From contig NC_026502.1 of the NCBI RefSeq assembly GCF_000182925.2, positions 62,001 to 126,000 on the forward strand: a DNA stretch of 64,000 bases, written 5' to 3'. This DNA is from Neurospora crassa OR74A (taxonomy: Eukaryota; Ascomycota; Sordariomycetes; Sordariales; Sordariaceae). The first letter of the stretch is position 1, and each line of letters opens with the position of its first letter. Of the stretch, positions 22,724-33,013 are shown piece by piece. Position numbers and translations under genes: made by a program. Under the pieces are notes generated by a model. That model saw only the letters and a list, made by a program, of their open reading frames with translations. It did not search any database and was not told the DNA's origin.

Positions 22724-24108
22724 ATGTTGATCAAGGAGAGCTACGCCGACGTCAAGACCTCTGCCAATGGCAAGGAGTCGACGATGAGTTAGTCAAATCA
22801 CCTCGTTTTGCCTCGCACGTCGAACCCGATGCGCGCTCCGTTATTCATGAAATTTCGAGTTCCACGCCCCGTCGCAAACACCCATCCCATTCCATAGTCC
22901 AGCTTGAATCTGACTGCGCCGAACAATACAATACAGGAATCTTCCTCTTCCACCCAACCATCCCCGGATATCCCAATGCGTGAGCACCATCGTGACATCT
23001 AGACATCCAAACGTGCCTCGTCTCATACGTCTTTCCGTTTTGCAGGCGCTTCCCCGGAGTCGCCCTCTTCAGTGAAATCTACCAAGGTCAGACCGATCTT
23101 AAGAGCCATGCTCGGCCCCATTCCTTGCGATGCCTACACACCCCACGGACCCCGTGGAGAAATGGAGCTGTTCGAGCTCCAGGCTGGAGAAAGGACCACG
23201 CGGGAGGTTCTTTTGCGGGCAGATGCTCCGGGCGCAAGGGAATCCTTGGTGGCTGGTATTGGTGACCACCGATAAGCTGACGATGACTTTGCGCCCGAAC
23301 AGTGACCGGTCCCGTTGCCCGTTTTGCCCGCCAAATCGCCGGTCAAGGCTACATCGTCGCGGCCCCGAGTAGCTATCACGACTTTACCGGCCCCGAGCCT
23401 CTCGCCTATGATGTTCCCGGCACCGATCAAGGCAATGAGTGGAAGGTAGTCAAGACGCTGGACTCGTACGATGAAGACTCGCGCAGGACGGTCGACTACC
23501 TCTTGTCCCTGCCGACCTGCACTGGGCGCATTGGCGCGACGGGCATGTGTCTGGGTGGCCATCTTGCGCTAAGAGCCGCTGTATGTCTCTACCTTCTTGC
23601 TGACCGTCATAAATCAAGCTCCAATAACTAACTTTACACAACACAGCTCGACCCTCGCATAACCGCTGCCATTCCCTACTTCGGCACCGACATCCACTCG
23701 CGTACCCTCGGTCCCAACGACGGCCCCAACACCTCGCCCTCCGCTCCCGCTCCTCGTCCCGACCCGACAACCGCGTCTGGCTTTGTCGCCCCTCACACCA
23801 TCGACCAGCTCGACAAACTCAGGCACTGCGAAGTGGCCATGATCTTTGGTGTCAAGGACACACACGTGCCCGACGCCGGCCGCGATCTAATCCGCGCCAA
23901 GCTGCGCGAGGCTGGAGTGACGTTCAGCTTCTACGAGTTTGCGTGGGCGCAACATGCGTTCATCAGGGATGAGTTGAGCAAAGGGCGGTACGATCCGGCG
24001 ATCACCAAGGTTTGCTTTGAGGTTCTATTGGAGACCTTTGGGCGGGTTTTGAAGACGGACTTGGGCCAGGGGACGGGCGAAAAGGAGGAGGTGGAGCACG
24101 TTTGTTAG
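22724..24108 (+). CDS. Dienelactone hydrolase family protein
   Basis: An alpha/beta-hydrolase of the dienelactone hydrolase (carboxymethylenebutenolidase) class. Five exons are inferred: 22724-22787, 22937-22979, 23046-23086, 23303-23580 and 23647-24108, giving 295 residues. Splicing yields the family start MRIFLFHPTIPGYPN and FPGVALFSEIYQVTGPVARFARQIA. The nucleophile elbow is GATGMCLGGHL (Cys132). The acid is in FGVKDTHVP (Asp213) and the histidine in WAQHAFIRDE (His245), so the full Cys-Asp-His triad is present. The family opens lactone rings such as dienelactone in aromatic catabolism, but many fungal members have other or unknown substrates and no pathway neighbour is present. A Pro/Ser-rich insert lies between the elbow and the Asp. 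There is no signal peptide, so it is probably cytosolic. Confidence 0.88.
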
Positions 24109-25264
24109 GTGATGGAGCGGAACAAACAAAAAGAGGAGGGGGGGGGGGGGGGGGGGGGGGGGCGAGTGTTGTGTGAGTGTCCAGTACATCACGCATCACT
24201 GGAAATAGGGATTCCGGCTCCTCCAGGTAAGGTTCCGTTAGCTGGCAATAGACCAAGAGACCACCGAAGTAAGAAGCGCCCCTGAGGCGACACCGTTCCG
24301 TTGTGTCCTACCAGGTGGGAGATCAACAGCCCGAAACGATCGGTACGGATAACAAATATAGAAAGCCATGAACATCAGCACTAGGGCTGAGTCTCGACAT
24401 GTGACAGCGAGCATGTATAGACTGATGGGATCGAGGCGCTAACATCCATGGACTCTGGATGGGAGTATGTGCTCAGAAGAATCCAAGTATTTTCTGCTTT
24501 TTAGCTACCGTGATGAAGGAATGATGTTCCTCACAATAGATCCAATCACCAACCCCTAATCGAGGAAAAAGAGATATGTATCTTTGCAGGCATTCTCCGC
24601 AATAAGTCAGAGCTTTTGTCCAGAACCGAGCGGTCTTGCAATGCTGTGCCCTCCATCGTGATATAACTTGCTGGATGTTATCTCCGATCTGTCACCGATC
24701 CAGAGATCATATCTTTAGTAGCTCTTGAGTTCAAGAGGTTAGAGATGGGAAGATCATTGCGTGTCGCCAACGGCGGTGATTGTGGATGCAAAGTATGCGA
24801 TGCCTTGAGGGATGGTATATGGGCTTTGAATTTAGGACCGGAAGGCTTGGAAGTCGGCATCAATATACCGGATACGAAGATGCGTATCCGTGACTTGATT
24901 TGGTGATAGCGTAACCTTGCCATAACCTGATCTGAGGAGTTTTGGCCTGGAGACTGAAAAGAGGGTGGGCGATTGGAGTCACGACAAGCTGGGGGCATGG
25001 CTGTTAAGGTACTACTTCTGGAGTATCAGAATTGAAGACGATGGACAGTAGGAAGAATCAGTTGAAGCAAACATGATCATAGCGAAGGTGAGCCATTGGA
25101 CAGGATTGATGTTGCAACAACCCTTCAACATACGCAAATGGCTGTTGAGACGGCTGGCAATGCCCATTGTAAAATTTGATAATAACGACATCCCAAGAAC
25201 CTTCTAAACAACACCCTAAACCAACTTGGTATATCAACATCCTTCCTTCCCACTCACCATTTCC
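24109..25264. other. Intergenic between convergent genes, with a poly-G run
   Basis: 1.15 kb; 3' flanks of the hydrolase and the EMI1-type gene. A run of 25 consecutive G lies at 24138-24162, just after the hydrolase stop. No gene is supported. Confidence 0.6.
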
Positions 25265-26113
25265 TCACTTCTCATCCAACCCAAGTTGTTCCCGTATCAG
25301 CCTCCTCCTCTCCACCTCCCTCCTCTTGAACTCCTCATCACTGACCTTTTCCGGGCCCTCCCATGACTGCCTAAACTCACTATCCCACTCGACCCTCGTC
25401 TCCCTACTCTCCCACACATCCTCACTACTCGGCTGTCCGCCGCCATACTTGGCCTCCTCCTTGCTTCGGTAATACTCCTTGACGGCCTCCGCCTTCATCT
25501 CGGGACCAAACGATTTGGTGCGCATGCAAAACCAGAAATCGTCCCACAGCTCCGAGCAGTTCTTCATGGTGCCGTACCGGTACACGGCGTTGAACTGCGC
25601 ACCCGGCGTCTGGCAGTGCCAGGCGTAGTCGAAGGCGTCGCGACAGGACATGGTGGTGGGAAGACAGTGCTCAGACATGGCGAGGGAGGTTGGGGAGCGC
25701 GTCTTTTTGGGCGCTGCTGCTGCTTCGGGTTCTGTGGCCGCCGGGTCGTCTTTGATGAGGAGCGAGGAAAAGGGGATGTAGGCCTTGTACTTTGCGAGGA
25801 CGGAGGCGGAAGCTGTCCCTGCTGGTTCGGAAGAGGTTGTTGGGGATGGTGTTTGTTGCTGCTGTTGTTGTTGGAATGATTGGGAGGACTTCCTGGTGGC
25901 GCCGTCACCTTGGAGCAATTCGAGGAACTTTTGGATTTCGGCGTCGCCGGAGGAGGAGACGGCGGAAGACTGAGACGGTGTTGGTGGTGTTTGTTGCGCT
26001 GAGGGGGCAGCAACTGGTTGTGTGGTGGTGGTGGTAGGGAGAGGTGAGGTCTCGGTGGGCTTTACGCCTGAAGAGACTGCCGAAGAGGAGGGGGAGGACC
26101 AAAACCAGCCCAT
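25265..26113 (-). CDS. emi1: EMI1-type twin-CX9C protein (DUF3128)
   Basis: A single-exon frame of 282 residues. The conserved core at about residues 148-210 reads EHCLPTTMSC, then DYAWHCQTPG, then MKNCSELWDDFWFCMRTK. It matches the fungal 'early meiotic induction protein 1' family (DUF3128). Cys157 and Cys167 form one CX9C and Cys186 and Cys196 a second. Twin-CX9C proteins are commonly oxidised in the mitochondrial intermembrane space by Mia40; in yeast EMI1 is reported to affect sporulation and mitochondria. The N-terminal 100 residues are Ser/Thr/Gln-rich low complexity including Q7, and the C-terminus is a charged helix (RREVERRRLIREQLG). A mitochondrial role is inferred from the cysteine pattern. 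The gene is divergent from YME2, 650 bp away. Confidence 0.85.
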   Translation of the reverse strand: MGWFWSSPSSSAVSSGVKPTETSPLPTTTTTQPVAAPSAQQTPPTPSQSSAVSSSGDAEIQKFLELLQGDGATRKSSQSFQQQQQQQTPSPTTSSEPAGTASASVLAKYKAYIPFSSLLIKDDPAATEPEAAAAPKKTRSPTSLAMSEHCLPTTMSCRDAFDYAWHCQTPGAQFNAVYRYGTMKNCSELWDDFWFCMRTKSFGPEMKAEAVKEYYRSKEEAKYGGGQPSSEDVWESRETRVEWDSEFRQSWEGPEKVSDEEFKRREVERRRLIREQLGLDEK

Positions 26114-26765
26114 GGTTGTCTTTTCTCTTTTCGAAGGTGTAAAGTTTGTAGATGTAGAGTTCGATCGGGTTGCGGTTCGAAAGCCGAATTCGAAAGGGGG
26201 TATTGTCGTCGAAACTGAAGCGAGGAGTAGTCGATATTCGAATTGAACAAAATGAGGGGTAGCGAAGCCTCAATGCGGTAGCTGTTGGTGTCGACCGGTC
26301 GGCCAAGTCTCGTGATTTTTGGCTGTTGTGTTACCAGTCTTGTCTTTTTATTGTTGATGTTGCGCGGCATCAAGAGCTTCCAGCGAGAAAGATGAACAAT
26401 CTGGGCCAATCAGACTGCCAGTGGAGGAAAATGTCGGGAGCCGCGGCAGGCAACGGCGCACCCGTTATCACAACCGAATGGACGATACAGGGCTTGGCAA
26501 TGCCCCTCCCGATGACGTTGCACCCCAATGGTCAGCTCTTCAAGGTACCTGGCTCACCTGGATAACCCTTTCCAGGGATCAGTTGAGGAGATCAAAGCCT
26601 GGAACGGGCGTGTTTACTCTACACTACTTGTGGACTAGGTTATTTCCTACCCTGCTGTCGCCATGTTGTGGTAAGGCGGGGTAGCTCAGTAGGTAGGTAC
26701 CTCACTTTTTGACTTCCTACACTACCACTCCCACCACATTCTTTCAACCATACGATGAACCTGCA
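26114..26765. promoter_or_regulatory. Divergent promoter region, EMI1-type gene / YME2
   Basis: 650 bp between two divergent start codons, both for probable mitochondrial proteins. The right end carries a minimal upstream ORF (26755-26769) abutting the YME2 start. A tRNA-A-box-like word near 26,688 lacks a partner B box. Confidence 0.55.
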
Positions 26766-26769
26766 ATGA
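26755..26769 (+). promoter_or_regulatory. Minimal upstream ORF (Met-Asn-Leu-Gln-stop) overlapping the YME2 start
   Basis: ATG at 26755-26757 begins a four-codon frame. Its stop TGA (26767-26769) overlaps the YME2 ATG (26766-26768) as ATGA. If this ATG is in the mRNA leader, YME2 translation would need leaky scanning or termination-coupled reinitiation. Confidence 0.5.
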
Positions 26770-29651
26770 TATCAGCACACATTCTCTCCCGGCAGGCTAC
26801 AAGGCCTGGCCACCGGGGTCCCAGGTTCACCACTCACTCTACTGCCCTCTTGGTCCAACGTTCACTTGGCCAAGGGCTCCCACTCGCTCACAGGAGGACG
26901 ACCCGAGCGTGGGAGAGCACCTCATCCTCGACGGCTTCCACCGGTTCTCACAAGGAGAGCGGCCATATTGAAACTGCCCCTCATGAATCCCTCTTGTTCT
27001 TCAACAGTGAGTCTACCCCATCTCATACTTTCACTCACTCACTCAAGCCTAACACGAACAGACCTCTTTCCCCTCAAGCTCAGCTCCATCCTTATCTGGC
27101 GGCCATGGACGAGCGAGGACCTCCTCCAACGCTTCGAACAATCCTCGTACAGTTTCATCGACCCCATCAGACTAGTCAAGCGAGCCATCAACACCCACGA
27201 TCAAGTCCCCATCGAGGTCACCCAGATTATCCCTCGCCTCAAGGATGGCGGCGCATTCGTCAAGTTCACTCATCCAAGTGACATGTCCGCTGCCGTAGTC
27301 GAAAGCAAACTGTCCGAACTCCTACAGAACAACCCCATAAAACCATGGTTCAACCCCTTCGGCAGGGTTAAGGCTGGCCTCGTCGAAGGCGTTCCCTGGC
27401 TAGAAGATCTGTACAGACTTCCTCGCAGCCGCATACGGGTTGAGTTTGTGGCCGCCAAGGACGACGCATCTCCGGCCGAACTGTCACAAGAAACGCTCTA
27501 CAGCATCTTCCGCAAATTCGGCAAGATCACTGAAATCACGTCTCAACCGACAGACTCCAAAGTCTTGCCCCGCTTTGCCTACATCGACTTCGTGCTGGTC
27601 CGAGACGCCATCATGGCAAGGAATTGCATGCATGGGTTCGTCTTGCGCGAACAGGGAAGTAAGAATGCAACAAAGTTACGGCTTTCGTACGAGCAACGAG
27701 TCAAGGCCCATCACATCTGGGCCTGGTTCACGAGCCACCCTAGGATCGTGATCCCGCTCGTTGCCGCCTTGATAGCAGCCTTCACTGTTGCCGTGTTTGA
27801 TCCCATTCGGGAGTTCTTTGTCAAGGTATGTGCAAAAAGAAAAAGGTCATATCCCTGATCGCCAAGGCTCCACCACCAAAAAGATAAACAACTCGATCCA
27901 CCCAGGGGTCGAACCTGGAACCTCCTGATTCGTAGTCAGACGCTCTGCCATTGAGCCAGCGGACCTTGTTCAACCTGCGGCCGAAATGCTGTACTTGTCA
28001 ACGCGATCGCATCCCAGCGGCTGTGGACAACTGCTAACACTTAGTTCCATAGGCACACGTCCAGAAATACTTTGAATTCACCAACTCCCGTCTCTACAAA
28101 TGGTTCAAGTCCCAGACCTCCGACATCCTTGCCTTCCGTCGGCGCAAGACCGAAGATGCCGGTCTCAACGCCCTCTTCACCCACCGCAAAGACCTGATCG
28201 ACTCCATCCAAACCGGCCTTCTCGAGTCTGTCGATACATTCACTGTCGTCCACGGTCCGCGCGGCTCCGGCAAGAAGGAACTTATCCTCGATCAAGTGCT
28301 CAAGGAACGCAGCAATGTGCTGCATATTGATTGCAAGCCGGTTGTGGAAGCGCGCGGTGAAGCAGGAACCATTGGTCGTCTCGCCTTCGAAGTTGGTTAC
28401 CGTCCTGTGTTCTCTTGGTCCAACAACATCAGCAGCCTAGTCGACCTCGCCGTGCAAAGCACCACGGGAGTGAAAGCCAACTTCTCCGAGAACCTGGAAT
28501 CGCAAGTCGTCAAGATTTTGCAGACGACCGCATCGGCGCTTAAGCAAGTCGGTCTTTCAGAGCGCAAGAAGGAAGACAAGGATGCCGATCTCTCGGAGGA
28601 TGCGTACCTAGAAGCTCACCCCGAACGGCGTCCAGTGATCGTCATTGATCACTTCCTCCACAAGAGTGAGGAGAAGGGTGTCATCTACGACCGTATCGCC
28701 GACTGGGCCGCGGCGTTGGTGCAGTCCAACATTGCCCATGTCATTTTCCTGACGGACGATGCCTCCTACTCCAAGCCTCTTCAGAGATCCCTTCCCGACC
28801 GCGTCTTCCGCTCCGTGACCCTCGGCGACCTGTCTCCTGACGTAGCCAAGAAATTCGTCATCTCCCAGCTGCAGACGGACACCAAGTTTGCGCATGACGG
28901 GCAGCAGAAGGATTCGGAATCGGGCGATCAGGATAATGACAACAAAAACCAAAAGAAGGACTCCAACACCCCGGCCCCCCTGGACCCAACCCTCCTCAAA
29001 GAACTAGACACCTGCATCACCGCCCTCGGTGGCCGCCTCACAGACCTGCAAGTTCTTGCCCGCCGTCTGAAGATCGGGCAATCCCCGCGAAAGGCCGTGC
29101 AAGAGATCATCGACTCGACCGCCTCCGACATCCTGCGCATGTTCCTCTTATCCAAGTCTTCCACTTCCGACCGAAAGTACACGACCGAACAAGCCTGGTA
29201 CCTGATCTCCCATCTCGCTGCCTCCCCCTCCTCTTCGATCCCTTACAACTCCGTCCTTCTCTCCAACACCTTTGCGTCGTCACCCGAAACAGCCCTCGAG
29301 GCGCTGGCCAACGCAGAGCTGATAACCGTCAAATCACAAAACGGCATGCCTTCGGAGATCAAGGCCGGCAAACCAGTCTACCAGGCGGCCTTCCAGAAGC
29401 TGGCGAGCGACGAAAAGGTCAAAGCGCGCATGGACTTGCTGGTGTTAACCGAGCTGGCCAAGATGGAAACGCAAAAGATCGAAAAGGTCGAGCAGGAGCT
29501 GGTGATGCTGCAGGGACTGATGGCGAGGAGGCCCGGCGATGTGAGTGAGCGGGTGGAGTACCTGCTGGAGAAGATGAAGGGTGGGCAGGCGAGGTTGAAA
29601 GGTTTGGAGAAGGAGATGGGGGTTGTGAAGGGGCAGATGGTCAAGGGATAG
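26766..29651 (+). CDS. yme2: YME2, mitochondrial inner-membrane escape protein 2
   Basis: Yme2/Rna12 is a mitochondrial inner-membrane protein that affects nucleoid structure and mtDNA escape. Three exons fit: 26766-27006, 27062-27825 and 28053-29651, giving 867 residues. The N-terminus is basic and Ser/Thr/Arg-rich with few acids, as expected of a presequence. An RRM-like domain spans about residues 202-290 (RIRVEFVAAKDD, then RFAYIDFVLVRDA). One transmembrane helix lies at about 308-327 (IVIPLVAALIAAFTVAVF). A large RNA12 ATPase-like domain follows, with a Walker-A-like GPRGSGKKEL at about 403-412 and HIDCKPVVEARG. A C-terminal coiled coil ends the protein. Intron 1 has a GTGAGT donor and CCTAAC branch. 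Intron 2 (27826-28052) contains a tRNA gene on the opposite strand. No ATG exists in the open frame upstream of 26766, which decides the start. Confidence 0.93.
27878..27882 (-). terminator. Pol III terminator of tRNA-Arg
   Basis: Five T in a row on the minus strand, beginning 12 bases after the tRNA discriminator base, fit an RNA polymerase III terminator. Confidence 0.7.
27894..27965 (-). tRNA. tRNA-Arg (anticodon ACG)
   Basis: The minus strand folds into a complete 72-nt cloverleaf without an intron. The acceptor stem GGTCCGC pairs with GTGGATC, with two G-U pairs. The D stem is GCTC/GAGC. The anticodon stem is TCTGA/TCAGG with loop CTACGAA, so the anticodon is ACG (read as ICG; decodes CGU, CGC and CGA). 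The T arm is CCAGG-TTCGACC-CCTGG and the discriminator base is G. A and B boxes are intact. CCA is not encoded, as in eukaryotes. The gene lies wholly within intron 2 of YME2 in antisense orientation. Confidence 0.96.
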
Positions 29652-30223
29652 GAGCTGGAACTCGTTGAGCTAACCAGCGGGGGGGTGGGGAGGAGGCTGA
29701 GAGCTGGAGGTGAGAGGGATGAGGGGTGAGCGTTGTTATTTGAGAGATACCTTGGTGTTGGGGTGATTTTTTGCTTGTCGACAGGCGTGTGTACCCTTCT
29801 CCCATCACCCATGTTTCAATCAATATTGATCTATCTCCATTCGATGGTGCTTCTGTTCTGGTATCGAAGAGTGTCTGCTGTAATATCAGAGAGTCCTTGA
29901 GAGAGCCCTAACCGAACCCCTGTTGTCAGCTTGTCCAGGTCAGCCAATGGTCTTGGTGAGGCTCGTCCCTGACAAAACTGCTGAAACCTTTGATATTAGA
30001 CCTTGGGTATACTCTGACTACGCATCCAAGCGTCTTTGATACACCTTTGAACTTGGTTTCTAGGCGATCTCTGTTTGGAAATATCCCAAAGCGACTCCAG
30101 CCAATGTGTCTTTCAATTGTCGTAATCCCTATCACAGTTTTGCTACCGGTGACTGGAAAGGGAGAGAATGGAAAGGCAGCTGATGTACTCGTACTTTACA
30201 AAATCAGACTCTGATGACTACGA
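29652..30223. other. Intergenic between convergent genes
   Basis: 570 bp: the 3' flanks of YME2 and the following minus-strand gene. Nothing else is seen. Confidence 0.6.
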
Positions 30224-31072
30224 CTACAGTACATTTCGAACACCTTCCCAAAATGATAAAGCCATGGAGTGGTAGAAGGTACCTTTTGACAGACTGAGTC
30301 GTCGTAACGCAGTCTGGGAATTGCCCCCATATTTGTCGAAGCCAGGAGGCGGGAGCAGGTCGCCGCAGTTCTCAACAAGTACACTCTTGAATAAGTGCCA
30401 GCACTCCTGCACCTTCCACACGTCCATCTCACCAGTGTTGACGCTGTCTCGTACCCTTTTCGTTCCCCGAGTATCGTATCGATCGTCGATTGCATATGCC
30501 GCAGCCTGAACGAAGTGATCCTCCACCCTGTCCACCAGCTGTTGCATCACGTGTCTTTGTTCTTGATATCTATCACCCTGCATCAAATCCTTCACCATTT
30601 CGCCTTTCACATGCTCACGTAGGGCGTGCACCGCCTCGTTGACCGGCAACGACAGGCGCCCCTTGGAAATGTTATACTGTTTGCTGACGTGTAGTAAAGC
30701 CAGCAGAAATGCGTAGTTGCCGGCTGCGTTGACCATGGCGCGGTTAGCGGCTGGCGTGCCCTCTGCGCCATGTCGCGGAAGCTGAGCGCATCTGAACTTG
30801 AATGAAATCTTGACGGAATCAAGCGCTTCTTCTAACAGGACGTAATAGACCCAGAGAACGTATCTGCCTTTATGGGTGAGAACGAGCTTGGTTCGGTCGA
30901 AGGTGGCCTTCCGAAAAAGGGCGTCGGCAGGCCGCCCGAGAGAAGAAGGAATGACGGCGGCTGTAGTGACGGCTTTGTACGGGGGTGGTGGTGATGGCTC
31001 TTGAAGTGGACTCTCTCCAGGCTCGTCCCCGGCGCCCTTGGATTCACATGTGGACGCTTTCTGGAATAGCAT
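30224..31072 (-). CDS. Protein of unknown function, 282 residues
   Basis: A single open frame. I take the ATG at 31072; the frame stays open to an earlier ATG at 31189, but the extra 39 residues are Pro/Ser-rich and look like leader. After a disordered start (Ser/Pro/Gly/Glu-rich, residues about 10-50) the protein is globular and coding-like. Blocks include RTKLVLTHKGRYVLWVYYVLLEEALDSVKI, AAGNYAFLLALLHVSKQYNI, VNEAVHALREHVKGEMVKDL and DVWKVQECWHLFKSVLVENCGDLLPPPGFD. It looks mostly alpha-helical, with no signal peptide, membrane segment or catalytic motif. I do not recognise a family. It is convergent with YME2. Confidence 0.7.
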   Translation of the reverse strand: MLFQKASTCESKGAGDEPGESPLQEPSPPPPYKAVTTAAVIPSSLGRPADALFRKATFDRTKLVLTHKGRYVLWVYYVLLEEALDSVKISFKFRCAQLPRHGAEGTPAANRAMVNAAGNYAFLLALLHVSKQYNISKGRLSLPVNEAVHALREHVKGEMVKDLMQGDRYQEQRHVMQQLVDRVEDHFVQAAAYAIDDRYDTRGTKRVRDSVNTGEMDVWKVQECWHLFKSVLVENCGDLLPPPGFDKYGGNSQTALRRLSLSKGTFYHSMALSFWEGVRNVL

Positions 31073-31616
31073 GGTGGTGATTCTTGGCTGAAAGTAGGAA
31101 AAAGGCAAGACCGGAGAAGTCGGAGGCGGGGATACTTGGGGAGGGGAACTGCCCGCCTGGGGAAGGTGGCAGGCAGGTACGCTTCCCATTGAAATACCTC
31201 TACCTACCTCTACCGTACCATGACGTAACGTGTACGGAAGAATACCTACTTACCAGACCTCCGGCACCGCTCAGTTTTCTGATGAGCACATGCAAGAGGG
31301 GAACTTCACTCCCGCTTTCCACTCCGAGTCGGTCCAGTCTGCAGTCGTCTGCACGAGAAACTTGCAGGTTGTTGTTCCGACAATGGGAACAAATCTACGG
31401 AAAGAGTCAATGAACAAATCGCATTACCTCGGCGAATTGGAGGCAACACCCTTGTTTATTCTTCTCAGGGTCAAGAACGCAAAAGGACGCCCCCATCTCA
31501 TTCTCTGAACCAATCTTATTCTTCCTCTTCCTCCATTACCATTCCCTCTCGCTCGTCAAACCACTTCCCCAGGGACTCATCACCCAGGAGCGACATGCTC
31601 ATCAACATGGATTGAA

Positions 31617-31633
31617 CCCCCCCCCCCCCCCCC
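31617..31633. repeat. 17-base poly-C run
   Basis: An uninterrupted homopolymer, directly visible. Confidence 0.95.
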
Positions 31634-31959
31634 AGAAGTCCGGTTTGGCCAAGTCAATTGTCAGGTACTCTCTTCCATACTTCCTCTAGCACCACATTCA
31701 CTCACAAGGAACGCCACAGAAAACATCCGACTTGGTACTACCAGTCTACCACAAACGACATACCAAGCGAGAAAAGGCTCTTTTCCTTCATCCACGACAA
31801 TCAATGCCTCCCAACGAAGCGTAACCTGCGCCCGTACGGCAATAAAGCCCACCTTCACCGCCGTAACGAGCACGCGCGACCATCAATCACCAAATCAACT
31901 GTTTCATGCATCGCCACCTGTCGTAACCCACTTGCATCTTACAACCACGACACCAACAA

Positions 31960-32005
31960 CTACTACAACAACAACAACTACTACAACAACAACAACAACA
32001 ACAAA
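31960..32005 (+). repeat. ACA/CAA trinucleotide microsatellite
   Basis: Two runs of ACAACA-type repeats separated by TACTAC, about 45 bp. Confidence 0.9.
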
Positions 32006-32061
32006 TCAGGGGAACCATGGCTCTATAAACAGGAATTACCACGTTGATATATCAAGCAGTG

Positions 32062-32407
32062 ATGGGCACAACTGCTGTATTCGATCTTGTTCATTACAAA
32101 AGGGAGAAGGAGAAGTTTGAGAAGGAGACGTGGATACAAAGGGCCAAGAAGGCTGAAGAGAGGCTGGCCCGGGTGACCAAAGATTTGGAAAAAAAGGGCG
32201 GAGGATGATGCGAAGATGGTTCAGGAGGCTGAGGAGAAGGCCGAGAAGGCCGAAACAGAGAAGAAGGAAATAGAAAGAAGGGCTGAGAGAGCTGAAGGAC
32301 TTCTGAGGGAGATCGAAGAAGAGAGAGAGAGACAGAGGCAGGAGCAGGATAATATGGGGGTCATGAGAGATGCATGCCTACCTAGCGTCTTCCGATGCCT
32401 AGGTTAA
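32062..32407 (+). pseudogene. Short coiled-coil ORF split by a frameshift at an A7 run
   Basis: The first frame (32062-32208) encodes a Lys/Glu-rich helix beginning MGTTAVFDLVHYKREKEKF and stops soon after a run of seven A. The next frame, open through the same point, continues an unmistakable charged coiled coil (DDAKMVQEAEEKAEKAETEK, then ERRAERAEGLLREIEEERER) and ends at 32407. With one A fewer the two would form one protein of about 114 residues. An in-frame stop lies upstream of the ATG, so the start is bounded. It could be a real gene with a sequencing error or polymorphism, a broken gene, or a frameshift-dependent one. There is no homologue I can name; coiled-coil composition alone is weak evidence. 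Confidence 0.4.
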
Positions 32408-33013
32408 TGAAGCAAGGCCATGGGGAAAGCATACATCGATCATGCCCGATATGTCCCTAGGTACCTATTTTCTCTCTCTGGACGAAGAAAAAGAATGAGT
32501 CCAGGAAGAGCCTATACACATATGATACACCATTAAACACCTTTCGTCGAGCTAGAAATGCATTATCTGTCTCTGAATTGACATATTCATGCTATCGTCA
32601 GGTCTCCATAATTAACGAAACACACACATTGATTGTGAAAACGCCTGTACAAAGGATGATCGCGGAGTTGGAGGCCAGTTGGCGAACCAGGCTGCATGAT
32701 CCCCCAAAAAGTACGACCCCAAAGGGCCTGTTAATCCCGAGCTCCGGTTTGGCGGCTCGGAGCCCAATCAGCAGCGACAGTTCCTCCACTAATATCTTGC
32801 ACAGCGCTACAGGAGTCCTGAATTGGGTGGTAGAGGGATGTGAACCGGCAATTTATCCCGAGATCGGATTTCAACGAATTGACCACCCGGGAATGAAGTA
32901 TAAGAGAACTCGTTGGGCCACGTGCTGCAAGCTGTGAGCTGTCCCAGTGGTGGTCTTGACTTATTAGGTACACTGCTATCGAAAACGACAGGACCCATCT
33001 CAACATCTTCAAC
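32408..33013. other. Intergenic
   Basis: 600 bp upstream of the dioxygenase gene, presumably its promoter. Overlapping open frames on both strands are without motifs. Confidence 0.5.

Larger units (their letters stand above)
31073..32061. other. Intergenic with poly-C run and CAA microsatellite
   Basis: Promoter side of the unknown minus-strand gene. It carries a 17-base C run at 31617-31633 and an (ACA/CAA)n microsatellite near 31,960-32,005. Open frames at 31658-32047 and 31932-32120 are largely translations of the microsatellite and are not called. Confidence 0.6.

Noticed and set aside
26680-26702. A-box-like GGGGTAGCTCAGTAGGTAGG upstream of YME2
   Set aside because: There is no B box or T arm within tRNA distance; it is probably a chance match or a fragment.
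31658-32120. Asn- and Thr-rich open frames
   Set aside because: They are mainly translations of a CAA microsatellite; no coding support.
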